Source: Onchidella celtica
Lineage: Eukaryota; Mollusca; Gastropoda; Systellommatophora; Onchidiidae
Assembly (NCBI GenBank): GCA_963931925.1
Contig: OZ007569.1
Location: forward strand, 26,514,524 to 26,578,523
Direction of reading: 5' to 3'
DNA: 64,000 nt
Position 1 is the first letter of the stretch. The number at the start of each line of letters is the position of its first letter. A program made the position numbers and the translations under genes. Below are positions 53,101 to 63,280 of the stretch, piece after piece. Below the pieces are notes generated by a model that was not told the origin of the DNA, searched no databases, and worked only from the letters and a program-made list of their open reading frames with translations.

Positions 53101-53679
53101 AGTTGTGGCTGCATGTTGGAATGGGGTAGGAAAGGGAGTGGAGTGGGGGGGGGGGGGTGGGGGACAAAGATAGAAAGTTTGGGGCCTAATGGGGCGATTG
53201 CCTGAAAAGATGTCTGAAGCGTTGCCCAAAGGCCGATTAATCTCTAACTTTTTTTCTTTCACAACCACGACCATTTTAATATCGTTATAGTCACCTGGGC
53301 AGATTCTTTTGTAATGTGCGGGATTTTCTTCCCCGTTTCAATTTCAAAAACCCATAGAAACTTGCATGCATTCCTCCTACCCTCCCCTCCCCCCCCCCCG
53401 AAAAAAACCCATTGGATCCCCTGGACAACTGCCTGTTGTGCCCATGAGTTAAGGCGGCTCTGCTCACAGCGGAGAGAAACGGCAGATGACGAGAGAATGC
53501 ACGAGTCTTGTGTCAATATGTGACAATCACTTCGTTAAAATGTAGAAAATGGAGAGTTTATAACTACACAGTATATCTATCCGTTACGAATACAAATTGG
53601 TTTAGATATAACACTCACCTGCTTGAAAGTAACCGATGATTACCAGAAGAAAAATCAGCACAGTCTTGGCTTGGATCAT
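43940..53679 (-). CDS. Secreted C-type lectin domain protein, copy B (five coding exons)
   Basis: Coding exons on the minus strand: 53679-53619, 51077-50986, 48401-48311, 45766-45635 and 44106-43940. Splice phases 1, 0, 1, 1 fit exactly and give 180 residues. Residues 1-20 are a signal peptide. The rest is one long-form C-type lectin domain with six cysteines in the expected pairs: C26-C37 (CPSGFERFGTKC), C54 (TACEVYGATLAEP) with C155 (FQFICEK), and C129 with C147. WLGGND (86-91) stands where WIGL is usual, and WNDAAC is at 142-147. The EPN or QPD sugar-specificity triplet is replaced by GTSL (120-123). The protein is probably extracellular, of the perlucin-like class; the ligand is unknown. 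Introns 1-3 are full of repeats. Noncoding 5' exons were not located. Confidence 0.92.
44220..44352. mobile_element. MITE of the TGGCGGAT...CATAGT family, diverged
   Basis: ACTACATTTTTGGGTCCCTG at the left and TTAAGCCTCATTAGTGTCG then TAGATCCGCCA at the right match the copies at 44498-44674 and 63281-63466. Lies in intron 4 of the lectin gene. Confidence 0.55.
44498..44674. mobile_element. MITE of the TGGCGGAT...CATAGT family
   Basis: Starts AGTGGCGGATCAACTATG with CTTAAGCTTCAAGGCCCC. It ends CTTCAAGGCCCCAAAAATG and TAGTCCGCCTTT, so GGCGGA and GAAGCTT-type motifs are inverted at the two ends. GGATG on both sides may be the target duplication. In intron 4. Confidence 0.6.
45635..45766 (-). 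CDS. Lectin copy B, exon 4
   Basis: 132 nt, phase 1 to 1. The acceptor is TTGTTATCTTTCAG and the donor GTAGTA. It encodes NSAWLGGNDLITEGTWVWGA, then GKGREPIRFKDFRDWHKGT and SLKR. WLGG, EGTWVW and the F/W-rich strand are the hallmark of the lectin core. No copy A equivalent is in the window. Confidence 0.9.
45767..47042. other. Lectin intron 3, part outside the duplication
   Basis: AT-rich; a C run of about 16 near 46120-46136. CAGGGTTGCCAGATTGAA near 46394 and later AGTTTGGC hint at a degraded repeat, but no element could be bounded. Confidence 0.4.
47043..47784. mobile_element. 742-bp TIR element with perfect 14-bp inverted ends, copy B
   Basis: GGTCGAGACAGAGT at 47043-47056 and its exact reverse complement ACTCTGTCTCGACC at 47771-47784. 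No clear target duplication. The interior contains a 67-codon minus ORF (47488-47688) colinear with the copy A ORF but no recognised domain. Its left end coincides with the start of detectable homology to copy A. Confidence 0.7.
48311..48401 (-). CDS. Lectin copy B, exon 3
   Basis: 91 nt, phase 0 to 1, acceptor TCTTCACTGCAG, donor GTAAGATC. Encodes TACEVYGATLAEP and continues to NDYIKNGMKKRF. Confidence 0.9.
50986..51077 (-). CDS. Lectin copy B, exon 2
   Basis: 92 nt, phase 1 to 0, acceptor TTTCATCCCAACAG, donor GTCAGT. Encodes SAWTCPSGFERFGTKCYAF and GGSEVGWGAAQ. Confidence 0.9.
51829..51932. mobile_element. 104-bp MITE with perfect 12-bp TIRs, copy B
   Basis: GGGGTGAAACAG at 51829-51840 and CTGTTTCACCCC at 51921-51932. 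Duplicate of 6201-6304, so it predates the duplication. Confidence 0.7.
52422..52840 (-). pseudogene. LINE RT C-terminal remnant, copy B
   Basis: Minus frames contain PTYLSDLLTPYVPSRHHRSS and KSFSIKGLRLGIL, as in copy A (6765-7207). It has stops and frameshifts. Confidence 0.7.
53619..53679 (-). CDS. Lectin copy B, exon 1 (signal peptide)
   Basis: ATG at 53679-53677, 20 codons plus one base, donor GTGAGTGT. The peptide begins MIQAKTVLIFLLVIIG. The upstream TTTAAAACAG at about 53730 may be the acceptor of this exon, giving roughly 50 nt of 5' UTR. Confidence 0.88.
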
Positions 53680-53873
53680 TTTCTCTGGCAATATTCACTT
53701 TAACAGATTCGTTGGTCCGTGTTGATTGACTGTTTTAAAGGACAAAACTGAAAAACATCGGAAAGGTAGAAAACGATAGAGGTTAGGTGAAGAATGTTCT
53801 GTTTACCTTCCAAAACTGAAATGGTCAAGATTATGACAAAATGATCCTGCTGCATGCTGTATGTCAGGAATGT

Positions 53874-54990
53874 CAAACTGAAAGTTCCCAAAGGGCCACA
53901 TGGGTCACACTATGTCATCATGGGGGCCACACACGGCAAATATCTGCACACCGTACAACTAATTGAAGTCATTGAATAAAATTTACTGCAGGATATTTTG
54001 TTACTTACTATGCACATACAATATGTATATGAAAGTTATAGCAGCATTCACGAATACAAAGTAATAAAATAGTTTGATAAAAAAAATTAAGGACATAATA
54101 TTTTTGTATTTTGCAACAGCAACAAAAACATAGTTAAAAGAACACAACAGTATAAAACTGAAACATTTATTTGCTACTATTCAAAAGGTTTTAGTGTTTT
54201 GTCCTGAGGTTTGACACCTTTTTTGCCAGACAATTTTTGGTATGTCCGGCTGAAGTTTCTGTGCAGTTCCGACTTTGATCAAAGATGTCAAATGCTGATC
54301 AGTCAGCCTTGTTCTCTGAGAGGTTTTTGTTGAGTTCATGAACGAAAATAGCTGTTCACACACATAAATAGAACCAAACATTGCCATAATCTTTGTGGCA
54401 AACTTTCTGAAGTTTTTAAACTTTTCAGGAAGGTATGAAAAGAAACCAAGTATCCCCACTTCAAGATACTCTGAATCTGACTGTATTTCTAATTGTTCCA
54501 TCTGCAAGCTTTCTTCTGCCTTGGTAATATCAAAGGTGAATGGTGCAGAGAATAAACCAAACTGATTTTCAAAAGATGAGAAATCCCAAAAACCTTTCCT
54601 GAATTTCCTTTGACAATTCCAAGTGAGTGCCATACTTAGCAATGCTAAATACAGTCTCAGTATTGATAGTGTTTTTCAGCTCTTTGCATGTAGGAAAATG
54701 GACTAAATTTTCATTTGACAACTGTGACTTCCATAGGCTTAGTTTTGTACTGAAGCACTTGATATCATCATACAACTGAGTGATGAGTTTGTTTTTACCT
54801 TGTAATTTCTAATTAAGATCAGTTAATTGTGCAGTAATATCGACAGCAAAAGCCAGATCTTGGAACCAGCTTTCCTTTTTTATTTCATCTGTGGTTTGAC
54901 CTTTCATCTCCAAGAACCATAATTATTTCTTGTCTCAACAAATACAGTCTTTTCAGTACTTTGTGACATGACAACCAGCGGACTTCTGTG
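53874..54990 (-). pseudogene. hAT transposase remnant (GTF2IRD2-like), 3' half
   Basis: The minus strand shows TEVRWLSCHKVLKRLYLLRQ near 54960, AFAVDITAQLTDLN near 54840, TQLYDDIKCFSTKLSLWKSQ near 54770, and the hAT dimerisation region FRKFATKIMAMFGSIYVCEQ and NSTKTSQRTRLTDQHL near 54400-54300. This is the family from which vertebrate GTF2IRD2 derives. Frameshifts and stops occur (for example near 54600 and 54810). The right-hand element end is seen at 53874 as CAGGAATGTCAAACT with GGGCCACATGGG, typical of this hAT group. The N-terminal half is missing: the remnant stops where a palindromic MITE begins. Confidence 0.82.
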
Positions 54991-54993
54991 TAG

Positions 54994-55147
54994 AATGGAA
55001 CATTCGAACTGTTCAACGCGGTGGTTAAGCACAGTTGTTATGGACTTTGTAAGGGCGATTCGAGACACAAAGATCAACTGCACATGAAAAGTGTATACAA
55101 AGTCCATAACTGTGCTTAACCGCCGCGTTGAACAGTTCGAATGTCCC
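54994..55147. mobile_element. Palindromic MITE, copy 1
   Basis: About 154 bp. Arms GAACATTCGAACTGTTCAAC and, from the right end, GGGACATTCGAACTGTTCAA, continuing GCGG-GGTTAAGCACAGTT-ATGGACTTTGTA. The asymmetric loop contains GGCGATTCGAGACACAAAGA. Preceded by AATG and followed by ATG. Confidence 0.85.
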
Positions 55148-55234
55148 ATGGCGTAAATCTAAATATAGGAACTGTGTCATTTAATACCGTTTCCTTTAAG
55201 AATGCCATCTTGGCTGTCCGGACCCCGGCTGTCC

Positions 55235-55390
55235 AATGAGACATTCGAACTATTCAACGCGGCGGTTAAGCACAGTTATGGACTTTGTACACACTTTTCA
55301 TGTGCAGTTGATCATTGTGCCTCGAATCGCCCTTACAAAGTCCATAACAACTGTGCTTAACCACCGTGTTGAACAGTTCGAAAGTCCCAT
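55235..55390. mobile_element. Palindromic MITE, copy 2 (opposite orientation)
   Basis: Same element reverse complemented: the loop reads TGCCTCGAATCGCCCTTACA. The sequence after it (GTAAATTTAAATATAG, TGTGTCATTAAAT) repeats, in direct orientation, the sequence after copy 1 (55151-55200). Confidence 0.85.
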
Positions 55391-55988
55391 GATGCCATCG
55401 GTAAATTTAAATATAGTAATTGTGTCATTAAATCCCGTTCCCTATATGACACATTTATTTTGTAGAAAGACACGTCACTGAATTGGCAGATTCCAGCGTT
55501 TGGTTGGTGTATCTTCCAAAAAGACCAATAATGTTCTAATTCAGCATTACCTGTGCAAGATTTGTGCATCACTTAATTATTTGGACAGACGACAGGTTGT
55601 TTAATCACAAAAAAGAGAAGTTGCAAAAGAGTCAAAGGGCAAAATACTATGAAGATCGCCAAGCTGTTACCAGAGAGTATATACCGGTATGTATAAGGAG
55701 GGTTCACTTTTGGTCGATTTACACTGCGAGACACGGGAGGTTCCGCGAAATCACTGTTAGCATAGAGAGGAAAGTAGTTCGCTGAGGTAAACAATACCCG
55801 TTTGTGCATTTCCAGGGGGCATATGAGCTTACAAACGGCTCTAAATAGTTTCAATCATCCCAACTAACCACAGTAAACAGATATGCACGCTGGCTTTGGT
55901 GAAGGAGTCTCTTTCAATTCTTGTTTACCGCAGCGACCTAGTTTCGCGTTTTGGAGGAAGTGAAATCTCTCTAGAAATACATCTCTCA
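55391..55988. other. Intergenic DNA, nothing recognised
   Basis: Starts with the direct repeat of 55148-55200; otherwise unassigned. Short ORFs only. Confidence 0.4.
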
Positions 55989-56830
55989 CTATGCCGTAGT
56001 CTTGTGGAGCGTTTTGGGCGCCACAGGGGATCTGGCAGCTAGCATCCTCCAATCCTCTCGGTTTTCTGACCTCCTGATTGTATCGCTCAACCTCAAGCCC
56101 ATCCATTCTGGGATATCGTCCTCCCATCTCTTCCTCTGTCTGCCTCTCCTTCTTCCTCCTTGCACTGTGCCTTGCAGGAATGTCTTGGCAGGCCCTGATG
56201 ATCTCATGACATGGCCATACCATTTGACCTTGCGTCTCTTGAGCGAGGGACTCTTCGTGGGGCCCAACGACTTGCCTTATTCTGTTCCGAACTTTTTCGT
56301 TCGTGATATGATCTTTGTAGGAGATGCCCAGGAGTCTTCGAAAGCATCTCATCTCAGTGGACAGTATTCTCTTTTCTAGCTCGGCTGTTAAAGTCCACGA
56401 TTCACACGCATGCAAAGTATTGATGCCACCGGGGTACGCATCAGTCTGATCTTTGAGCCGAGTGCAATATTCCGGTCGTTCCAGATGTGCCTCAGTTTTG
56501 TGAGCGCAACTGTCGCCTGTGCAGTCCTGGCAAGTACTTCGGGTTTGGATCTCTCATCTGTCATAATTGTTCCCAGGTATTTAAATCTGTGGACAGTGTC
56601 TAGCTTCTGACCATCCACCCTTATGTCAGTGCTGATGCCATTGGTGTTGTTGGTCATCAGTTTGGTCTTCTCTGCACTGATCTGCATGCCATAGGCTCTA
56701 GAGGTTTTATCAAGGTGGTCCACTAAGCTAGCTAGCTCTTCTTCTTGCTAGGCCATCAATATTGTCGGCGAAACATAAGTCTCTGCTATTAATGTAATAG
56801 CCTGTGGCGTCTCACTTTTCACTCCGGTAC
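55989..56830 (-). pseudogene. RTE-like LINE, reverse transcriptase C-terminal fragment
   Basis: The minus strand begins with FADNIDGLA (degraded FADD box, near 56790). It continues HLDKTSRAYGMQISAEKTKL, HRFKYLGTIM, ACESWTLTAELEKRI, RCFRRLLGISYKDHITNEKV, then after a frameshift near 56265 KWYGHVMRSSG, LQGTVQGGRRRGRQRKRWED and REDWRMLAARS. These tail blocks are typical of RTE/BovB-type elements. At least three frame disruptions; 5' truncated. Confidence 0.85.
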
Positions 56831-56919
56831 TGCACAAGCGCCTCACACAATAATGCGCATCATGGCAAAGTGAATAACGGGTGCGACTGTGAGATCATAG
56901 AAGTCGATTATTGAATCAA

Positions 56920-57092
56920 ACATAAGGGGGAGAGGGAGGAAGGAGACAAGGGGAAAGGAAGGGGAGGGGGGAAAGACAGTAGAAGGGAAGAGAAAAAGAG
57001 AGGAGAAAGGGAAGAGAGGTGATGGATAAAGTTCGGAAGGAGGGTGTGGAGAGGGGAGATGGGGCGGGAGGAGAGGGGATAGGGGTTTATCC
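56920..57092. repeat. Purine-rich (GGGAGA)n-like low-complexity tract
   Basis: Almost uninterrupted G/A sequence on the plus strand. ORFs rich in Pro, Ser and Leu on the minus strand are artefacts. Confidence 0.9.
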
Positions 57093-58148
57093 TGATCATT
57101 TTCGGATACCTCTGTTACTGATTGTATAAACACAAGAACTCCAAAATGGGAAAGCCTTATCATTCGGTACGCCGGATCAAACTATGAAGACTATTTCGGG
57201 AGTACGTATTCCAGACCAATCAATATTTGTTGAGAATTTGTTTTGTTTTGTTTTGTTTACTTGTCAGTTTTTGTTGTTGGTTTAGTTCTAGTTCTTATTT
57301 TGTTCTATATGTTTTTCCATATAATTTAATCTATCAAACATTCACTAGTGGTAACTGACGCTGCCCACACCAAACATTGAGTAGTATATTGACAGAAAAC
57401 AACCATTTCGTTCTTTGGCGTGTTTTCTGCGAGACCTTTTCTTTCCCCTGCAGTTCGCCATTTTTTCGGCTTCACGTTTTTTATTTTTTTCCGACACTCG
57501 AGTTCAGTGTATAATATTCAGTGAGACCTGGCTGCATCTGATGCCCTGTGAAATTTATCAGTAGCGATCCTCTCATCTCATTGCCGCACCATCCCGTCTT
57601 AACACTGGTCCAGTCGTGCTCTTTGATCTCCGTCAATATGTGGGGTTAATTCATTACTTGAAAGGCTGACTTCCTTTAAATGTATCACAGGGCTAATCGC
57701 ACTATAATCAAATATACAAGATACAACCTTGTATCTTTGATACAATAGACGGTCCTTGGTGTCTAGGTGTGAATTTTCTCCCTCTATGCTGGTGAATTGG
57801 TAATGTCCCACCTACAGATTCGATAATAAGAGGAAGGTAACAGTTAATTATTGTGGTCTTTTTTCTCTCTCTCATTTTCATCGGGCTCGTGCAAAGCTGG
57901 TAATAGGCTCAGAGCAGATGGGAAATGTAAGCCCCCATTTCAATCTGCCCCTGAAAAAATTTAAATGTTTTTGTAACTATGCTAAAGAGATGTATTTATC
58001 TTAACTCCTTCTGCTTTAATATTTTTTTTTTCAATCTTTTTTATTATGTATTAATATTTTGTGCTGAAGGGTTCCCCTTCTTCCCTACCCCCCGCTTGAC
58101 TCTCTATACAATATCAGTATTCTTCTTTCAAAGGGTCCCTCTCTCGAT
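57093..58148. other. Intergenic DNA, nothing recognised
   Basis: Contains a (TTTTG)n tract at about 57239-57260. No gene seen. Confidence 0.45.
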
Positions 58149-58189
58149 TTTTTGTTTGTTTGTTTGTTTGTTTGTTTGTTTGTTTGTTT
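58149..58189. repeat. (TTTG)n microsatellite
   Basis: About ten TTTG units. Confidence 0.95.
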
Positions 58190-58552
58190 CTATCCGAAGG
58201 AGGGCGTAGCCCCCATCAAAATGGTAAGTCCATGCCAACTGGCCCATAATTATGCTCTCCTTTCTGGCCTGCTTGTCATCACACACACACGTTCATATAC
58301 ATATACACCCCTAAGCAACACAACCCATGGATTTTGATCAGGTTCGTGGACATGCCCCCCTCACCACCATCACCCTCTTCCTCCCCCGGGTTGATAAACT
58401 CTTGGATAAGAAGCTGGGTGGGTTGGGGGGGAGGGGTGTGGTTTCGATGAGGCTTTTGGAGCCGAAAGTTGGCAAAAGTTATTATAGAAGAAAATAACAC
58501 TGGGCCAGGTAGAAAAAGTGTCACAGAGCATAAGTGACTGCATAGGCTCCTA

Positions 58553-58754
58553 ATACTGTTTTCATGTGTACGGAACAGAAATTGTAGCGGATATATCAAA
58601 AATCCATGAGGAAGTAAAAACAAGGAGTATTTTCAATGTGTGCCCAGGCGGGGTTTCTGTACACATGAAAACTGTCTTTCTATTTCATTACTTGAAGGGT
58701 TTTTGGCGCTTCCATTGCCTCATCCGTTTCCTTGCACACGATAACCCAGCTTAA
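58553..58754. mobile_element. Foldback MITE (GTTTTCATGTGTACGGAAAC family), about 200 bp
   Basis: CTGTTTTCATGTGTACGGAA at the left; TTTCTGTACACATGAAAAC in the middle; TGGCGCTTCCATTGCC and CCGTTTCCTTGCACACG near the right. The arms fold on each other. Same family as 58949-59108 and the truncated copies in the duplication. Confidence 0.7.
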
Positions 58755-58948
58755 GGTCTTGTATTTTAGCCAGAGAAAGAATTATGGAGAATTTCAGTCA
58801 GTGGCGGAACTGACGTACTCGGTACACTGTGTTTATGGAAGTTTTATAATCCACTGAACTATGGATTTCTTTTTTCATTAGATTGCAATTAATAGAACAA
58901 GAAATTTAGTGCCTTAAATTGTTTCAATAATTACCACTGTAAAAGTGG

Positions 58949-59108
58949 AAAGCTGTGTTTGCGTGTGTACGGAAACTGCAATGGAAACGCCAAAAATCTG
59001 TCAAATAGTAAAAAGTACACTCAAAACATTTTTTCTATTTTATTACTTGAAGGTTTTTTGACGATTCCGTTGCCGCTTCGGTTTGCGTATACATGAAAAG
59101 GCAGCTTT
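58949..59108. mobile_element. Foldback MITE, same family, about 160 bp
   Basis: Begins AAAGCTGTGTTTGCGTGTGT and ends GTATACATGAAAAGGCAGCT then TT, so AAAGCTG is inverted at the ends. The inner blocks CGCCAAAAATCTGTCAA and TTGAAGGTTTTTTGACG are also inverted. Confidence 0.75.
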
Positions 59109-60156
59109 ATGGTGAACAATTTATTCGCTGAAAATTAAAAATGGGGCGAAGAAATTGAGGAAATCTGGGATCACAGCGGTGGAGGGGGGGGGGCTGGTGG
59201 CTTGATATTCTGAGAACCGCTGGCCATAAAAAAAAAAAAGCAATAACTCTAAAAGTGGTACATCAAAATCACTGATTTCTCAGTCACATAAAGGACTAAC
59301 ACCCACAGATGTTGACTCAGACAGCAGCAAATCTCGTGACATGAAAAGAATTATTTCAGAAATAAGAATGGTGAACTTGTTAAGGGCGATTCATCTATGC
59401 TTGTTAATTAATGATGATGATCCGCGATAACTCAGGGCGACTCTATAATCCACATCAAAGAAATTAACCTTCTGAGAACGATCACAGCTGAATCTTTCAT
59501 CAATAATGCACGGGTGAGATCACTATCTCGATCTACAGAAGCTGATAACAGTTTCTCAACAGACATTAAGATCATGATGTTAGGCTGGTGGCGTGCTGAA
59601 TCAAGTCTGGTTCTGCGTCTATTCTGACCCCAAAGCACGGGATTTCTCTTCTATCCGACAGTGTTGACTCACGGCAGTTTTAACACATCTGTACTAATGA
59701 GACAGTCTGGTTTCAATCATCCCAGTGTGTGAGGTCCCGTTTAACTTTATACATTCCACATCTCATGCACCACCAATCTAACACGCGCTAGGTCTCCAGT
59801 AGTACTGTAGGTCTCTGAGCCTTTTATTGCCCACGCCTTTATTCGAATAAAAAGGAACAATAAACAAACAAACAAAAAACTTGCTCTGCCACCATGCTCG
59901 GACAAAGTTAGTATACTGTTTATATACCTATATATAAAGATTTTAAAACTATTTGAATGTTCAGTATGATTACACTCAAAAGAAGTTTCAACTGAAACTT
60001 TATTTCACATTTTATTCACTTGTTTCTTACTTCAGTGGGAGCCTTGACCTTGGCAGTGGCTGGGTCGTGCATCTGTTAACTTCGGTGTTTTAATCCAAGC
60101 AAAACAAAGAGACCACCTACACGAGTGAACAACCAACAGTTTGTCTATAGGAAACG
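59109..60156. other. Intergenic DNA, nothing recognised
   Basis: A segment near 59700-59780 (CCCAGTGTGTGAGGTCCCG, TCCACATCTCA) resembles 63566-63640, indicating a diverged dispersed repeat. No gene seen. Confidence 0.45.
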
Positions 60157-60582
60157 CATATGGACAGTGCATATCCGTACAACGCACACAATTCGATGAC
60201 ATAGAGCAAACACCGGGATACTCACAGTCAGCACCAATGACCTATATTACTGACCTTGTTAATTTGCATAGTGTTTAAAAATATGAATCGGCTTAGTAAC
60301 AAAACAATCTGATTTCTGCTCGGAGATTTCGTGATCTGCGCTAATAATATTCTTGAGTGTACGTAGATCACCAATGGCTACTCCAGCCCCTTTTCTCCTG
60401 ATTAGTCAATCTGACTACCGCCCATTCATACAAACTGACTAGACCTTCACGCCCCTTGGTCCGTCTGATTATTCCATGTGTTGTCACTTTAAATTCGTGA
60501 ACACCATACCAAGTTTTGTTTCAGCAAACTTCACCAGTCGCGCTTTTGGTAAACATGTTGTACGGATATGCACTGACCATAT
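60157..60582. repeat. Inverted repeat pair with 26-bp arms
   Basis: CATATGGACAGTGCATATCC at 60157 onward and GGATATGCACTGACCATATC near 60564 are inverted copies, both extending through GTTGTACGGATATGCAC. Further TTGTACGGAT-type palindromes follow to about 60636. May be a small foldback element. Confidence 0.5.
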
Positions 60583-60639
60583 CCATACAACGTGTTGTAC
60601 GGATCCATACAACATGTTGTACGGATATACACTTCCTTA

Positions 60640-61189
60640 TCTATAAACTATAATATAGTTAAGTTAAAATACACTATGAAATTAAGATTTCTCTGAAAAA
60701 AATCCCTACTTCCCATTCTGATGTCCCACGCCCCACCAAAATATTGCCACGCTTCATCCCCACCTTGAGAAACACTGCTCTAGTCCATGTACACAACTAC
60801 ACAAATTTAGTTTACGCAGCAAGACAGCACCCGAGACTCTATATCTCGGATTGCACTGTGCTGGCAGGTTGACTCCGGTCTGCTTGAGTCAGAAGCGTTT
60901 GAGAGACTCCACAGATTTGGAAACGAGCAAAATTGTGACTGCTATAAATAACCGGATGGACTGCTGACTCGGGGAATACACGTGATTTTTAAAGTTGAGT
61001 TTCGAGCACCAATGTGTAAATTGAAGTGCAGAACGAACTTTTCTGTCATACTTTTTATTTTTACTCGAAGAAACTGCGTCTTTTTTTTTTTCCGGCTGAC
61101 AATGTCGGAACACCTTCATCTGTTCAGCTCAGTTGTGGCTCGAGATCAACGAAAGTCGAACTTCAAGACCTGTTTGACCCAGATAAGCT
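60640..61189. other. Intergenic DNA, nothing recognised
   Basis: No coding similarity or clear repeat seen. Confidence 0.45.
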
Positions 61190-61614
61190 ATAAATAGAAT
61201 GCGCATATCCGCCATCTTGTCTGACCGGACCAACGCTTCACCATGGCGATGATGGCATTGGTTTTGATTCGTTGGCTGATTTGCACTGTGCGCACTTAAG
61301 GCGTCGCGAACCAATCGGCGGCGAGTTTTTAAAAAATTCACTACAATAAACAATGACACGTGTATATACGCACATGGTTGACGTTCGGTCAATTCTTTCA
61401 CTTCCTTTCCCTTGTTTACACGGATGGCAGGGAATATGACCAGCTTGGATCCATCCTTTCCATCCCTGTCTTAACAGTCAACTGCAATGCAACCAGCAGG
61501 CATTTTAACCGCCTAGACATATCTCGAAGTTACACTCATCAGCTGATTCACCCGCCATCTTGTTATGTGGAAGAACAAAACCAAAACGCCCTGTGACGTC
61601 ATGCGCATTCTACC
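61190..61614. mobile_element. Candidate TIR element, about 420 bp
   Basis: TAGAATGCGCAT near 61195-61206 and ATGCGCATTCTA near 61601-61612 are exact inverted ends. CTATA occurs just outside both. CGCCATCTTGT lies inside each end. The interior has no recognised coding region. Confidence 0.5.
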
Positions 61615-62189
61615 TATACGTCCTCCTGTGCGTAAAAAGTTTGGTATTTTGTAGAACTTAAGGCTCAGCAGTAAAAAAGCTGGAGGCCTTACTTCCGTGA
61701 AGCGAGGATACATGAGTTGAGGCATGGTCAGGGAAACGCAGAATCAGGAGAACAACTCACTGTGTTAGCATGTAAGAACGCCTATCGGTTTTCTTTAAAT
61801 TCGACATCTGATCTTTGAAAATGTTGCAAAAAATCGTTTCTAACTTTTTAGAGGGCCGCACTTTTGCTTTTTATGATCTATAGGGCTTGATATGCTAGGC
61901 TGCGTCAAGTCAACAGGTTAGGTTTCACTAAAACATTGATGCTAAAGAAGAAAGGAAGGGAGAAAAAAATCTTTTTAAAACTTGATTGTTACAGAAGACA
62001 GGAGATGGAAGGGGTGAGTGTATATGTGTGAAGGGGGAGGAGAAAGGGGGCGTGCCTGGTTTGTACTTGTTGGGGTTCTGAGCTAATATATTATACATAG
62101 CTTCCAGGCCCGTTGTTGATAAGCTACTCTAGAAAGTCTCACAAAGGTGCGAATTGAAGCCGGACCTTGAGTGGCCATTGGCCACTGGG

Positions 62190-62191
<2 letters not shown>
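61615..62191. other. Intergenic DNA, nothing recognised
   Basis: No gene or bounded repeat seen. Confidence 0.45.

Positions 62192-62251
<60 letters not shown>
62192..62251. repeat. (AC)n microsatellite
   Basis: 30 uninterrupted AC units. Confidence 0.98.
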
Positions 62252-62256
<5 letters not shown>

Positions 62257-62920
62257 CTTTTCACGTATCTGATAGCAATGTATTTGAGGTGAAAAATGCA
62301 AATTATTTTCAAATGACAGGATTTGCTGATTATAAATAATATTGATCATTAGGATAGCTCATAAACTGTAATAAACCCTGGAAACAGTAGGCCTACTTAA
62401 AGCTTACAAGATTACGTAAACTAATTACATGTAAAGAAAAAAAATACACATTTTAAAATCCTAACAAACAAAAAAAAAACCTGAAATTTTCTGAGACCCC
62501 TTCGGATTCTGAAGCACTAAGCCGTAGCTTATTTAGTTTATGTTTGAATTCGGCCTGGGGGCGGGGGGGGGGGGGGTGTAAAAATTGACAAAAATGTGAA
62601 ACTGCCACTTGCGCAAATGATTTGACAGATAAAGAAAAAAAAAAGAAACAATAACTGCAGTATGACCCTACCAGCCGTCACAGATCAGTGCTTTCAAGAT
62701 CAAAGACGAGGTGTCAAATTAGCAGTCCAGAAGATCTAATTGAACATTTATTTTCTGTGAATATCAAAGTCTCACCAAAAGGGCAGGGAAGGAGCTTAAC
62801 AGCCTAGCACTTGTACTTTTGATCTCTCCAATTTCAGAGTGTGAATACGTTGAGTTCAAAGTTCCGCTCCCTGTCTTTTCGTTGACACTTTCATGGAGGA
62901 TACACCCACACCCCATTGCA
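62252..62920. other. Intergenic DNA with poly-G run
   Basis: G run near 62559-62577. No gene seen. Confidence 0.45.
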
Positions 62921-63023
62921 AAACGCTATAAGAGAAGTTTCCAATTCATCAGCCTTCACATCCTCGCCGGGGTTTGCCGATTTTGTCTTCGACTGACTCC
63001 AGAAGAATCTCTCACTGCTCAAG
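62921..63023 (+). promoter_or_regulatory. Weak candidate TATA promoter and noncoding first exon
   Basis: CGCTATAAGAGAAG near 62926 is TATA-like. About 95 bp downstream, CTGCTCAAG is followed by the donor GTAAGATT at 63024. The layout suits a short 5' UTR exon on the plus strand, but no coding exon is visible before the window ends. Confidence 0.2.
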
Positions 63024-63280
63024 GTAAGATTTTCATAATACAATTGCCATCACCTTTCATACAGGTTTCACTATCACCATATCATTTTCACACTGGTTGT
63101 TTTCGTTACGATCCGTAGGACACATTTTGCATATCAATAGATCTATGGGAAGACCATGGACTGTTAAATGCCTACAAAATCAGTTAAATGCAATTTTATA
63201 ATAACTTCAGTCTTCTAATAACCAGACTTAGTAAATCTATCTTTGATCAGCTTATGAATTGCTTGGAGAATCTTATCTGT

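Larger units (their letters stand above)
47048..53873. repeat. Segmental duplication, copy B
   Basis: Direct duplicate of 1466-7821 plus 19751-20066. It carries lectin exons 3, 2 and 1, the TIR element, the truncated foldback MITE (47789-47930), the 104-bp MITE (51829-51932) and the LINE tail remnant (about 52422-52840). The high-coordinate limit coincides with a hAT terminus. Between exons the sequence is otherwise non-coding. Confidence 0.93.

Noticed and set aside
62083..62349. Cys-Val repeat ORF and His-Thr repeat ORF
   Set aside because: Artefacts of the (AC)n microsatellite.
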